Shown piece after piece: positions 1 to 12,236 of a DNA stretch of 59,968 bases. Position 1 is the stretch's first letter; every line of letters starts with the position of its first letter. A program made the translations under genes and the position numbers. Under the pieces are notes generated by a model. That model was not told the origin of the DNA. It saw nothing but the letters and a program-made list of their open reading frames with translations, and did not search any database. This DNA is from Lingula anatina (Eukaryota > Brachiopoda > Lingulata > Lingulida > Lingulidae): assembly GCF_001039355.2 (NCBI RefSeq), contig NW_019775125.1, positions 1 to 59,968 of the forward strand, read 5' to 3'.

Positions 1-29
1 GGACTACCATGTACACGGATCGACCCAAA

Positions 30-184
30 TCTGCAGGGATTCTCAATAAGTGTAAACAGCGGAATCAGCTTAACTGCCTGACGCCTGCTCGAGCAGCTAG
101 GTGGTTAACTGTTGTTAATTACACCTAAGCTGCTCGAGGAGCCGTGTCATTCAGTTAAGCCGATTGCACGAGAGCCCCTGCAAA
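30..184. repeat. Imperfect inverted repeat (hairpin-type element)
   Basis: The left arm starts with ctgcagggattctc near 31 and continues through aatcagcttaactg and gctcgagcagctaggtg. The right arm, cacctaagctgctcgag...cagttaagccgatt...gagagcccctgca, is its imperfect reverse complement. The loop is short, near 110-120. It resembles a small non-autonomous palindromic element. I did not find a clear target-site duplication or a second copy. Confidence 0.5.
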
Positions 185-454
185 GTTGGAGCAACCCACG
201 TGTTCCGATGTTTCTATGGAATGCCCCCTATGTCTCTAGTTTAATATGATGCGTGGCTTCTTAATGCGGGTAGCTTTATCCCAGCCAGCACACACACACA
301 TGGAGCCCAGATGGAGGTACTGGGCTTGATGGGCACTCCGAGGTCTTATCTGGGTCCCTGATAAAACTTATGTGGGCTAATCTATTTCACAGGTCACTGC
401 ACTGTGTATATGTAGTTACCCCTGGTGTCTATTCATATGAATTGACAGTATAAA

Positions 455-456
<2 letters not shown>

Positions 457-528
<72 letters not shown>
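457..528. repeat. (TA)n microsatellite
   Basis: Uninterrupted AT dinucleotides for about 70 bases. Reading frames across it are artefacts. The surrounding stretch, 185-1060, shows no recognisable gene. Confidence 0.95.
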
Positions 529-529
<1 letters not shown>

Positions 530-3245
530 CGTGAGTGCTCAACAGTCCGGAGCATTCACAGCCCATATGGGCCACATATGGGACCCATCGTTGCGTGCTA
601 ACAGGGATAAGTGCTATCATCATCTTTATATCGCAACCCCACGTCATTGGATAATGATAAAACATATATGTTTGGTAAAAAATACCAATGAATAGTAATC
701 TGAGTGAGCTACATGTAGAAAATAGATCCCCGCGTTTTTGTTTTTCTATGCTTCGAGAGCTTTAAACAAATGACATCTAATATATACTGAATAAGTTTAT
801 GACCTGTTATGCATTAGATTATAATTCTAAATAACTGAAGATAAAGCAACTAGAAAATACCTATGCATAAATTCTGTCAGTTTTCATCATTGCCGCACCT
901 TGCACTCTCGCTGAAATGCGTTATTTTGGTCCAGCTGTCCAATTTCCGTCTAATTTCATTTAATTTAATGCTTGGCCTAGATGTTCCCTTTTTTCTTTTC
1001 TTACTTCTGTTTATAAATGTTCAATGGCCTTTTCTCCTGATAGCTACATTTGATAAATAAACTTATATTCTCTACGCCACCCTAACCCCTTTACTTACAA
1101 TCTGCGGCAGCGCGAATGACAAATGCACACGCCATTAGAGTCAAAACAAGGTGCGGGCTGAACAACAATTCCATCATAGATTGGCTGATATGGAAATTTT
1201 CTGTGTTACTTTGTTGGAAGGAAATATGATTCCCTGAAACAAACACATTTTTTTTAAATTTTACGTCTCAACAATAAATCGGCTAATCTGAAAATCAACG
1301 TGTTTTAATATTATGTACATGACATAAACGCAGTGCTTGAATTTCGGCATCAGTAATCTAGCAACTAAAAAGGCTAAAAATTGTCTAAAACTGTTGGTAC
1401 AGATAAAAAATAAACAACACCAAAAGTCGCCATCTTAACCTGAATTAACAGAATTAATGGGGGATTATTTTTTTTAAATAAGCGTGTTTGGAAAGCTACA
1501 CATTTTACCTACTACACTACCACAGCCACTAATAATAATAATAATAATAATAATAATATTCGCCAGACCTGCCACGTTTGTGACCTCTTTCTGTGGTGGT
1601 GGCACATAAAAGACGGGGTCTGCAGTAACTATATCCCCAAACAATTGATCATGACTTCTCATGACGCAATTAGGACACTATTCGAAGGAAAACTAGATGT
1701 ACCATTCCCTTTCAAATGTTAGACAGGGTCGTTATGAACGTCTATGTATAAATTATATTCACTGCCACGAGCATACCAATAATATTACTTGCTGTTTGAT
1801 GCATAAATCTGTGTGATTTAATAAAACAAATTACTACACCAAATAAATCAAACGTGCTTGTTAGAAACATCTATGGCAAAATAAGAGAATGAGCATTGCT
1901 TCATCCAGATAAAACTTACCTTGTTTGTTCGTACTGAAGTCTGATCCAGCAATGCGACGTCCCAGAACAGGTCTCGTCCACATATATATTGTCACTGTTA
2001 AGGTCTTGATGGTGATTGGTGTGACACCGATGAAACTATCCAATCGCAGACATTCGTATTATAAATATAAACTATTTTTTATGGTCCTTCTATCTCTCAT
2101 TAACGTTGGAATGGATTGATACTGTGCTTTATTAGCCCCCTCTTTCATTTGATTTCTTCATCTGTATTTCACTCATTAATAACATGTCTGCTTGTCTGGT
2201 GCAGTTGGCCTACTCTCTTTACGTCCTGTTTCGCTCTCTCTCTCCCATTCCCTCTCAAACTTACAACATATATTAAACATGGCGACTACAAAGAAATACA
2301 CCGTACCAGTATGCGTTATTTACCACGGAAGATAACTGAAAGGAAAAACTATTCAAAAATATATCCACCAGAATGAGGGCATCACTTATATGTAATATAA
2401 CTGGCAATTGCAGCTCTCTCTCTCCCTCTCTCCAGTCAGGGTTACTAAAGATCACCCCCTTCCCTCTTTCTGCTTCTATCTCATCACTTTATCTAACTTA
2501 TAATTTCTGCATCCTCCAAGTCCACTTCCCTCCCCGTCAACGACGACGAGATGCCGCTGTCAAACGTTAATTCACCGTCCTTTTTTATATAATGCAAAGG
2601 ATTTTACAGCATCTTTCTGCTTACCGATCACGCATAATTTACGTGTTCTCTCCACACAATTTCAAATTGCGTGATCATTAGAACTTCACTTCTATTTTGC
2701 CATTTTGCTATGTAATATTTCCTTATGAAACTCCGGCGATCCGGCGTTCAATTAAATATCTAAAATATTATTTCCAATACACCATTATTAAGGTAATTCC
2801 CAAAGCCCAGCCTGCAGCTGCTGTACACGTGTTAGACATTTTTGATTGTGAAAATAACCAATCAACTCAAATTTTATCTGACTTTTACATTTTAAACCTA
2901 ATGCGAACAAAGTGTCTTTCACAATATTCTCCTTTAATCTGCTTCTCACTCTCTCTCATCCTCTCTATTTCTCATCACTCAGTCAGGGATAGCTTTTCAG
3001 GTCTTATAATTAACGCCACCTCCCCACCCATCTCTCTCTCTCTCTCTCTTTCTCTCTCAGACAGACAGACAGTGGCACATAAATTGACACAAATATTTTT
3101 TCAATATTCGCAAATTACCCTTATGGAAAGGTGAAACTACTGAAAAACAAGACATTAATGGAACGAGAATGTGGGTAAATGCACTTAACTATTTAGTTCC
3201 ATTTCATATTTCTCTACACAGCTGACTTGTGGCCCGACACATATA

Positions 3246-4902
3246 CAGACTTGACATTTAATATGGAATATTTCAGTTTCGAAGGTATGCCTAGGTAAAA
3301 TGCATTCTTTTTTTTTAAAAAACTCCGATCTCATATGTGAATGGAGAAGTGTGTAGTCAGGTGTGTCGTTTCCAATTAACTGAATACCAGGTTAGTTGCG
3401 CTGCTGCATTATGTAATATATGCAGTGATTTAATTGGGTAGTGCTCCTTTGGGCAGGTCAAAGCTTGGCTTTGGCAAAGCATGGTTCTGTCAAAAAAGTA
3501 TCCATATGTCGGCAACTACTGCATAGAAGAATTTGAAATTTTGCATGCAGGTGGTCGGTTTTGCAAGGTGTAAAATGAGCTATGCAGTGCTCTGCATATT
3601 TGTTTATCTGTGGCAGAATGGCGCGAAAAAGACAGACATTGCCAGACAGAAAATTGCGCCAAACGAAACGGTCCGCACAGTTTTATAGAGTAATGCCCAG
3701 ACTGATGTACCTACACAGAGGCCACAACCAACGTATTGAAATCTTACCACCAGGGTACAGGACCCACTGTCTGTCGGGATATGCTATTGCAACTAAACAA
3801 AACCACCCAGTCCGTTTAGAATGAGGGGTAAATTGCCACCAAAACGCATTTTACAAGGCTCTTAGCGAACACCAAACTGGTTTTAGCTGGTTAGAATTCC
3901 AGACGACCTCAGGGGAACCCACTGTAAACAGCAAAACATCGTTGTATGTTTCTCTAATGAATTGGGGACCCTGATCGTTTCTGAGTTGAACACTGAAACC
4001 TCGTGACTTTCTTTATTGAGGTCAGCTTTCACCTGTACCGCTCAACCAGTCAAAACAGAGTTTACAGACATCCAGAAGAGGCCAACGACTAAGCGTGTGC
4101 CGCGTCTAAAGTGACTAAGGTCATTAACAGCGTCAGTAATTGGAGTGGATACCACATTGGTGCCAAAACACCAATGATGGTCATCCACGAAAACCTGAAC
4201 CAGATCAAATAAAGGAATAATCTGAGAACCACTTGACTATCATTTGATAGGGGGCACCTTAGGAACAATTTTAGGTTGCACGGTGGAATTCCCGGTACAC
4301 ACATAGCACTTTTAATAGCAGATTACTTACAAAACCAAGGGAATGAGCAGCTACCTTGGTAATCAAAATCGCCATATTTGAACCACATAGACAATATGTG
4401 GGTAGGCCATTACTCGCCGAATCAATGGCCTACATGTCCTACAACAAAACTGGACCAAATTGGACAGATTTTGACCGATGCCTGGAATGTTATTCCAGAT
4501 TGAACTCTAAAAACCTAACCCAAGGAATGCCTTGCCCCTTGAGAGCGCTGGTAGCAAACAGAAGAGGTCAAGCGTAACAGCGACCGTTTCTGTGACTAGA
4601 CACTGACATGGGGGTTCTTTGTGAGGCGTGTATCTCTTTTACAGAAAATAATTTGGAAAATATGGAGATCCAAAATATCTCTTTTAATTGTTGTCGTATG
4701 ACATAGAATAGGCAATGTGTTTTTGTTTGCTTCTCTGGCGAATTCCATTAATGAACTGATGTCACAATGATATCAAAGAGGTAATTAAAAGTTATTAAAA
4801 CACGATTTTAATCTTTATTTTCATTAATCAGTCAGAAAAATAGAAAAAAAATTGATGAAAAATGATTTGGAAAAAAATATTCCATATTAAATGTCAAGTC
4901 TG
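3246..4902 (+). mobile_element. Tc1/mariner-like DNA transposon, complete ends, dead transposase
   Basis: The element begins cagacttgacatttaata at 3246 and ends with the reverse complement of about 28 terminal bases at 4902. TA flanks both ends (3244-3245 and 4903-4904), the normal Tc1/mariner target duplication. Removing it rejoins the arm repeat unit seen uninterrupted near 7320-7350, which confirms an insertion. Traces of a transposase run on the plus strand. The C-terminal part near 4240-4520 reads in pieces like the family's 'GNEQLPW...PYLN.ID..W' and 'DAWNVIPD' stretches, but stops and frameshifts break it everywhere. The length (1657 bp) is usual for an autonomous member, so this is a decayed full-length copy. 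A truncated relative lies at 12237-13953 and a short one at 51943-52230. Confidence 0.8.
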
Positions 4903-5908
4903 TATTTCAACAATATTTATTATCGGCCATTTTCAATACATGACGACAAAATACCAAAACAAATCGAAGTGAGGCTCATGGTAAATTTAAATTAAAAAGG
5001 CATAAAACTAATCTGATTAATCACATGGCTGCTTGTCTGGCTCAGCACTCATTTTACCTGCTCCACATGATATTACTTAAACTGACAATTACCGCCACCT
5101 CCCACCATCTCTCTATCTCTGATAAGTGGAACTATTCGAAAACAAATGTACCTGAAAAAGGAAAACGTACATTTGGTATAACTGATAGTTACCGCTCTCT
5201 CTCTTCTCATTAGTTTGTCTAACTAACAAGCACAGTCTGTTCCCCTCCATCTGTTTCCTTTTCATCTCCTCATTTAATTTGTAAACTTATATTTACCGCA
5301 CCCTCCTACTCCCACTCCACCCCCTTCATCGATGACGAAATGCAGCTTTTCAAAGGTTTAATCGCATACTAACTTTTTGAACTAAAATTGTGTCTGGCTC
5401 AGCCATCTCCTCTACATCTTTTCTCTCTCTTTCTCTGTCTTTTTCCCTCTCCCATTGCTTAAAGGTACATACGAACCGAGCATCGGTGGAGCGTGGATTC
5501 CCAGTAACACATGTAAACCACTTCTTCTAGATTCTTATATGACTCAAATAAATTCGACATGCCAAGGGTTAACCTGAATAGACCACTCGATCAGCCATAA
5601 AAGACCTTTAGACTGCTCCTTTCTTTAAATTTTTGGTTGTAAATTTAACCTACTTCCGTGACCTACTTTCCTGCCTCATTGACATACAGCTTAGAATGCC
5701 AGCAGAAAAATATGTTCAAACATCATTTTCGGGTAAAATTAAACAATGCCTTTTGGTAATTCTCTTAGTTATACTATTTGAAACTATATGCTGGCATTTG
5801 GTTGGTTTTTGTGACAAAAAAATTGACTTTGTATGTATCTTTAAGGGACAGTTTGTCGGGTCTGATTAAATTTTAACTGACTATTAACTCCTCCTCCCAT
5901 CACCCATC

Positions 5909-5910
5909 TT

Positions 5911-5970
<60 letters not shown>
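5909..5970. repeat. (CT)n(CA)n compound microsatellite in arm unit
   Basis: A run of TC dinucleotides passes directly into AC dinucleotides and then agtggcacat, the fixed boundary seen in the other units. Confidence 0.9.
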
Positions 5971-5973
<3 letters not shown>

Positions 5974-6552
5974 GGCACATATCTTGACGCAAGACATTTT
6001 CAATATTCGCAGTCTTCCTTTATAGGTAAGTGAAACTGCTGAAAAGCAAAACATCATGATTGAACGGGAATGTGGGAAAATGCACTTAATTGTTGACTAG
6101 ACACAAAAAAAAATCATCAATGTTTATAAATGGCTATTATGAATACATTACAACAAAATCCCCAAACAAATCTGAGTGGGGTTATGGGATAACTCAATTA
6201 AAATACAATAGCATAGATGTACCTCTCCCCGCTATACAACTTATAGGAACAGTGATTGGACAAAATCCATTTTGGTTCTAAGAGACAAATGTCTTAGGCA
6301 AGAATTGCTATAGGTAGGGGTTGTATAGCACATCATTTGATATTTCACCAGATATTCATAGATTTGTTTAATTCATAACACAATCATATTCCGCAATGCA
6401 CAGATACATGTTACTAATGCCCAGTCCTGGAAGAGGGTACATGGGGGGACAGGCATTCTCAACCACTTTTGATATTTATAATTAAGTACAGTTATGTCCT
6501 ATTTCTCAGCATCGGTCATCTTGTTTTTGATTAATTATCTTTTTGGGTGATC

Positions 6553-6590
6553 ACCATTTTTTTTTTCTTTTTTTTTTTTTTTTTTTTTTT
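6553..6590. repeat. Poly-T tract
   Basis: Nearly pure T run of about 37 bases inside the repeat arm. Confidence 0.9.
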
Positions 6591-6680
6591 GATTAAGAAA
6601 ATAACCAATCAACACAAATTTCATGTGACTTAAACGGTATTCATCTAATACAATAAATTGTCTTTCACAGCATTTTCCTT

Positions 6681-6716
<36 letters not shown>

Positions 6717-6887
6717 ATCTACCTATCTATCCATCTTTCTATCTATCTCATTCTATCTCCATATTTCATCACTCAGTCATGGGACTGCTTTTCGGGTCTT
6801 ACATTTACTTTGTCAAAATAACAATTACAGCCACCACCCCCGTTTCTCGCTCTGTATCTCTGTCTCTCTCTCTCTCACACACACACA

Positions 6888-7046
6888 CATGGGCGTCCGC
6901 AGGGGAGGTCAATAGGGTTACTTAATCCCCCTGGAATTTCGGAACTGCATTTTTATTGCTGGTACCCAGCCAATCATCATCCCCCCTTCATTGTCTTTGA
7001 CCCCCCCCCCCCCCCCACCGGGAAAAATTTTCAGTGGACACCCATG
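6888..7046. mobile_element. Short element nested inside a (CA)n tract
   Basis: The segment begins catgggcgtcc and ends with ggacacccatg, its near reverse complement (11 bases, one mismatch). The (CA)n tract continues on both sides, as expected if a short element inserted into the microsatellite. It includes a C-homopolymer near 7001-7016. Reverse-complement relatives occur at 30198-30342 and 37867-38011, also with (GT)n on both sides. No coding capacity. Confidence 0.55.
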
Positions 7047-7082
7047 CACACACACACACACACACATACACACGCACGAATG

Positions 7083-7125
<43 letters not shown>
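7047..7125. repeat. (CA)n microsatellite
   Basis: Long run of CA/CACG dinucleotides ending at ggtgacacatatgttgac, the unit boundary seen elsewhere. The His/Thr- and Val/Cys-rich reading frames here are artefacts. Confidence 0.9.
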
Positions 7126-7127
<2 letters not shown>

Positions 7128-8404
7128 TGACACATATGTTGACACAAATATTTTTTTTAATATACACAATTTACCCTTATAGAAAAGTGAAATATTCGCA
7201 GTTTTACCCTTATGGAAAGGTGAAACTGCTGAAAAACAAGCCATTAATTGAACGAGAATATGGGCAAATGCTATTAACTGTTTTGTCCCACTTCATATTT
7301 CTCTACACAGCTGACTTGTGACCTGACACAAATATTTCAACAATATTTATAATCGGCCATTTTGAATACATTACGCCAAATTCCAAACAAATCTGAATGA
7401 GGTTATGGTATAACTCTAAATATAGCAGGATAACATATCCCTTTCCCCACTATTCAACTTATAGGTAATTTTGCAAAATTATATATGCTACTACGGGACA
7501 AATGTCCTAAATGAATTCCACTGAGCTCTAGAACACATTCTTTTTGAAAATTTCGTAAGGAGATCTCATTTTACTTACGACTAGATTCCGGGAACATGTT
7601 ACAAGGGGTCCATCTACCTGCTCCATAATCAGCTGAAGGGCCTTTGGCAGATTTTGTGGGTGTCAGAACACCTTGACGACATCATCCATCTGGTCTCTGG
7701 TAGAACATAGGTTGGCCTTAGCTTCAGAAGCTTCAAAACAACCTCCAGACCCGAAGGTGTGTGGCAAATCCACCTGCTGGGAGCATACATGTACCGTCTA
7801 ACATGGAAACAGATTGATATTTCACCAGATATTCACAGATTTGTCTAATTCATAACACAATCATATTCCGTAATGCACAGGTACATGTCCAGTTCTGGAA
7901 GAGGGTACATGGGGTGGCAGGCGTTCTCAACCACTTTTGATATGCATAATTAAGTACATTTATGTCCTATTTCTCAGTATCGGTCACTTGTTAACTTGTT
8001 TTTGATACATTATCTTTTTGCGTGATCACCAGAACTTCACCTTGAATTTGTCAATTAACTATCTAAAATTCCTCATAAAACGATCTCTGCCAACCCAGCT
8101 TTGAACTAAATACTGGTATCTAAAATATTATTTCCAATACACCATTAATTTGACACATCCGTAAGTCCAGTCTGCAGCTGTTGTACACGTGATACAAGTT
8201 TTGATTGAGAAACAAACTCTAACTGACTGAAAATCTTCGCCTTTACGATAAAAGTGTGTGGTTCTGCTCCCTTTTCTAAACTATATCTCTCTATCGCTTA
8301 TCACTCAGTCACTGGAGGGATCGTCGGGTATTACAGTAGCTTAGTTTAACTGACAATTACCGGCGATTTCAAGCATCCATCTCTCCCTCTCTCCCTCTCT
8401 TTCC

Positions 8405-8406
8405 TC

Positions 8407-8440
<34 letters not shown>
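8405..8440. repeat. (CA)n microsatellite in arm unit
   Basis: CA dinucleotides preceded by ctctctcc and followed by tggtagtgcatatcttgacac, matching the register of the other units. Confidence 0.9.
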
Positions 8441-8442
<2 letters not shown>

Positions 8443-9414
8443 GTAGTGCATATCTTGACACAAAACATTTTCAATATTCGCAGTTTACCCTAATAGAAAG
8501 GTGAAACTGTTGAAAAACAAGCCATTAAAGGAACGAGAATGTGTGAAAATGCACTTAGCTATTTAGTTCCATTTCATATTTCTCTACACAGCTGACTTGT
8601 GTCCTGACACATATATTTGAATGATATTTAATATCGGCCATTATGATTACATTACGACAAAATCCCAAAACAAATCTGAGAGAGGTTCATCAAATCTGAG
8701 AGAGGTAAATCAATTTAAATAAAACAGGATAACATGTCCCTTTCACCAATATACAACCTATAGGAAATTGGCCAGAATCCTATGTGTACTTAAAGGACAT
8801 ATATGTCCTAGGCAGGCATTCCATTGGACGTCCGACAGCATTCTTTTAGAGACCTATCTGACATTCATTTTGAAATTTTCGTAAGGATCTCCCTTCATTT
8901 AAGACTAGCTTCCTGAAACCCACCACCATTTAACCTGTTACAAAATCAGTTGAAGGTCTTTGGGCAGATTTTGTGACTGTTAGCGTATCTAGATGACATC
9001 ATCCATCTAGTCTCTGGCAGAACATAGGTGGACCCTAGCTTCAGAAGCTTCAACACAATCTCAAAACCAGAGAGTGACAAATCCACCTGCTTACTGGGAT
9101 ACCCTTTAACATGGTCACGGATTGATTCTTGATTTCACCAGATATTCAAAGACTTGTCTGTCAAATTCATGACACAGTCATATCCCCTAATGCAGACATA
9201 CACCTTACTACTATCCGGTCCTGGTACAGGGCGCATTGGGAGAGAGATCTTCTGAACCACTATTCAGAACCACTTACTAGGGGCTTCTGAACCACTTACT
9301 AGGGCCAGTCCCACTGGTAAACTCAAAAAGCACCTTGCCCACGTGAATAAAACCACTAACATTGCTAGTTATATTTATAATAATTATTATTGACATTTTT
9401 CGCTCTCTCTCCAT

Positions 9415-9417
<3 letters not shown>

Positions 9418-9449
<32 letters not shown>
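9418..9449. repeat. (CT)n microsatellite
   Basis: Pure CT dinucleotide run at the right end of the left arm. Confidence 0.9.
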
Positions 9450-9453
<4 letters not shown>

Positions 9454-9835
9454 GTTTTGCTATACCTCTCAAGCACAGCCCGTTGGGTCTCTCCAGATAT
9501 CCACAGACATGTTTCTTTTTAATTCATGATACAGTCCTTTGTCGTAATGTACACATTATTTTTCTATTGGCCTGGTAAAGAGTACATTGGGGGAATGTTT
9601 CAGCCATTGTTTGAGGGCCAGTCGTACTCGCACGTCCGAGGTAAAGCCAACAAAAGTTGAGAAATACATGATCTACCGGTAGAGATGATGATTTTTTACA
9701 GGAATTGGTGCAATCAGCTGTTACACTGCAGAGCAGGAACTCTTTTTACCGTACCTATGACAAGAATGTCACGGTAAATAAACTACTACTATGCTTCGGG
9801 GAAGTTTAAACAACAATTAAGTATATTTATTTGCA

Positions 9836-9908
<73 letters not shown>

Positions 9909-10540
9909 AAGAAAAATAATGTTAAAGTCTACCTTTTCTAAATCTCTGGGGATAGAAAATGATAAATCACGTTGAAATATTAAATGGGGCACATCCATTG
10001 GTACAGCAGCATCTTTCAGAGTTTGTTATTCATTTAAAATAAAGATACAAATTGTAAGTCATTTGATTGTATCACTTATTATATATTGTATTATTCAAAA
10101 TAATTGCTTAAGTTAAATGTATAGATTTATGTGCACATTATCTGCAGCTACTTGTAGATGTATTTGCTGTCGCTTTCTCTACGGAAAAAGATTTTACTTA
10201 AAGTCCTGCATGCAATTGCACTTTATTTATTTATTGTTTTGATTAAAGGGATATGATTAGTTTTGATATCTTAAATTATGCATCAATAAATCAACAAATT
10301 CGTTTCGTAAATGGAACCCATAGGCCTATATTTTCTGTTTGCAAATGAAATATTTATTTCAGAATATGAATTAGGCACCCAACAGTAGATGAGCAATTGA
10401 ATGGAAAGCAAAGAAATTGTTTTTAATATCTGGTAAGGGCCGAGGTGATCTGGTAATATGGATATGCTGAACATAGCGCCAAGTCGAGGTCACCCTGGCA
10501 TTCAAAATAAGCCTAGCCCATTTTCTTCTTCGTTTACACT

Positions 10541-10647
10541 TCACTGCTTCAGGAAAGATATAAGCCTAAAGATACCCTTCATCTTTGGTCCACTGGCCAT
10601 TAGTTGTGAAGCCAAGGCTCTCCTCTCTTCACGATTTTCTTCTTCAC
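10541..10647 (-). CDS. Candidate terminal exon, copy A
   Basis: A polypyrimidine stretch and acceptor tctctttag precede 10647. If joined directly to the phase-1 end of the EGF exon, the frame stays open for 35 residues, rich in Glu, Arg and Lys, and stops with TGA at 10541-10543. If the microexon is included, the frame changes and stops earlier. The copy B counterpart at 18032-18159 also stays open in the same phase. No known domain is recognised. Confidence 0.35.
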
Positions 10648-11348
10648 CTAAAGAGACATTCTGGATATGCACAGTCATGATATAAATTCATGTAAAGCAT
10701 GAAAAAGATTCGCTGTTTGTATCAGAAAGAAAAATGAGTAAATTTGGGCTATGGGAATCAAGTTCGATTATTACATAATTTACATATTGGCAAAGGGCGT
10801 TCAATCTTAGATTTAACTAATAATTTCATCTTTAGCTAATACGTTCATTGCGAATTATGAAAATTGTGAATTGAGAATTTTTGCTCGAAAAAGTACCATA
10901 TTTGTCTATATCTAAATCATTTTCAAAATGAAATGTTAGTTATGTTTTACACATAACATATATAATAACAACATTGCATTTTATCCCATATTGTGAAAAA
11001 AAACGACTCTACGCCCGGATAAAACTCAGCCCAAAGTGACAATTTTCAAATTAATGCAAAATGCGATCAAACTTAATCTACCACACCTATCATGCTTAAT
11101 AAACTTTCTAGACACATCTACATCTCATCTTTAAAACACCAAATTGAACCTTATTAGTTGTTCATGCTAACTTTAAAATGTTCCACAGCAAAATGTTGGC
11201 AAAACCATTTACCATCCCTATTGATGAATATAAAATTGACAAACACACACCTAAATGACATCATATTGTTAGTTGAATATACATTCAATACAATACAATC
11301 TTAGATTTATTTAATAATTTCATCTTTAGCTTATGCGTTATCACTCAC

Positions 11349-11380
11349 CCTTTTGTTGACGTGCCTTTTTGGCCTTTCTG
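11349..11380 (-). CDS. Candidate 32-base microexon after EGF exon, copy A
   Basis: An acceptor-like aatttaag precedes cagaaaggcc, and a strong donor gtgagt follows ...aaaagg. The same arrangement, also 32 bases, is at 17426-17457 in copy B. Entered from the EGF exon (phase 1), it gives a very basic peptide containing Arg-Pro-Lys-Arg, which fits a furin-type R-X-K-R motif. Splicing it in shifts the frame of the next exon. It could be an alternative exon or intronic noise, and it is absent from copy C. Confidence 0.35.
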
Positions 11381-11656
11381 CTTAAATTAAAAATGAACAA
11401 ACAATTAAAAAGCGGGAGGCTGAAAATATAAATAATTCAAAACAAGACCTCATTTCTATTTATTTTATAATGAGGCTGTAATACGGAGTGTATAGTAGTT
11501 TTACTAAGCGTGCCACATTTAGGCCAGCGGATTAAATGGTTTGGGTCATACTACAAAAAGTATTTTTGTCAACAAGTTAAGAAAAAAGTTCGGCCCAGAG
11601 ATCTCCTTGTGAAACAGGCTTCATCAGGTATGAAGTTTTACAAACCCAGGACATAC

Positions 11657-11764
11657 CTGTGTTGCAAGTGTCTCCCCCAAGATGATCGGGACAAACGCAC
11701 CGTAAAATGTCGCCATCTTCAGTGCACGTTCCTCCATTTAAGCAGGGTTGGGAATCGCAGGGAG
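11657..11764 (-). CDS. Single EGF-like domain exon, copy A
   Basis: Reading the minus strand, an acceptor ttctag precedes 11764 and a donor gtatgt follows 11657. The exon is 108 bases in phase 1 at both ends, the symmetric class typical of shuffled EGF modules. It encodes one EGF-like domain with all six cysteines: PCDSQPCLNGGTC, then CVC, then the last Cys before a final Asn-Thr. EGF-like domains are extracellular and disulfide-bonded. Copies B and C are also exactly 108 bases with all cysteines kept, which argues for coding constraint. Downstream on the same strand there is a 32-base candidate exon (11349-11380) and a candidate last exon (10541-10647). I could not find a start exon or signal peptide, so the full gene is unknown. 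Confidence 0.7.
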
Positions 11765-12236
11765 CTAGAAAAGATATTTGATTAAAAATCTTCCAACATA
11801 AATTTACTTTCGGGTCTTACAAGATTTCCTATAGTGAGAATCCGCGTGAGGTGGGGCTAAAAAATGAAATTTGTATGGGCATATTACAAGGTATAGTATG
11901 TTTATTTGGTTAATAAGGCTTGAGACAGTCGCTTTATATATAACCAAAAGGACAAATACACATGGTCATTTTTGATTTGGTATATGTCTGTAGTTGAACA
12001 TAATGTGTAGCAATATATTGTGCTGATAGCTTTTTACTTGTCATCCTCATTGTCTTGACTACTAGTAAAAAACAGTTTATGTTTGCAAAGAATAACAACG
12101 GAAGGGGTCATCCGAGTGCGTTAGCAAATCTTAAAAGCTAGAAACGCAATCTTTAATGTCGTAAACGAGAGACTAGAAAACCTCGAGAACAGTGTGAGGT
12201 ATGGGTTACAATTTTAACGAAATATATATTCTTTTA

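Larger units (their letters stand above)
1060..9650. repeat. Left repeat arm: microsatellite-rich mosaic, inverted relative to the 29480-43040 region
   Basis: This stretch has no supported gene. Many pieces are reverse-complement matches to the right arm in the same relative order. The 1080-1300 piece pairs with about 42850-43030, 1930-2050 with about 33660-33800, 2270-2400 with about 33240-33360, 6888-7046 with 30198-30342, and 7300-7450 with about 29870-30010. A unit of roughly 1-2 kb recurs inside it. The unit runs from gtgatcac through ctgcagctg, then (CT)n(CA)n, then gtggcacat...caatattcgcag and a segment with ctacacagctgacttgtg. Short (TAA)n occurs at 1531-1558. Confidence 0.7.
9660..12236 (-). 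repeat. EGF block, copy A (inverted)
   Basis: The reverse complement of this block aligns over most of its length with 16600-18960 (copy B) and partly with 44600-46740 (copy C). Matching landmarks are the EGF exon, the ggttccatttacgaaac stretch near 10310, the stretch around 10050-10150 (same motifs at 18660-18720), and the ctatccccagagatttag stretch near 9940 (shared with 46690). The block ends at about 12236, where a truncated Tc1-like element in the opposite sense begins. It includes (CT)n(TA)n at 9840-9908. Confidence 0.75.

Noticed and set aside
429-665. Reading frame with a long Tyr-Ile repeat
   Set aside because: It is a direct translation of the (TA)n microsatellite.
6918-7321. His/Thr-rich and Cys/Val-rich frames on both strands
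   Set aside because: They arise from the (CA)n tract and the nested element; no codon structure beyond the repeat.
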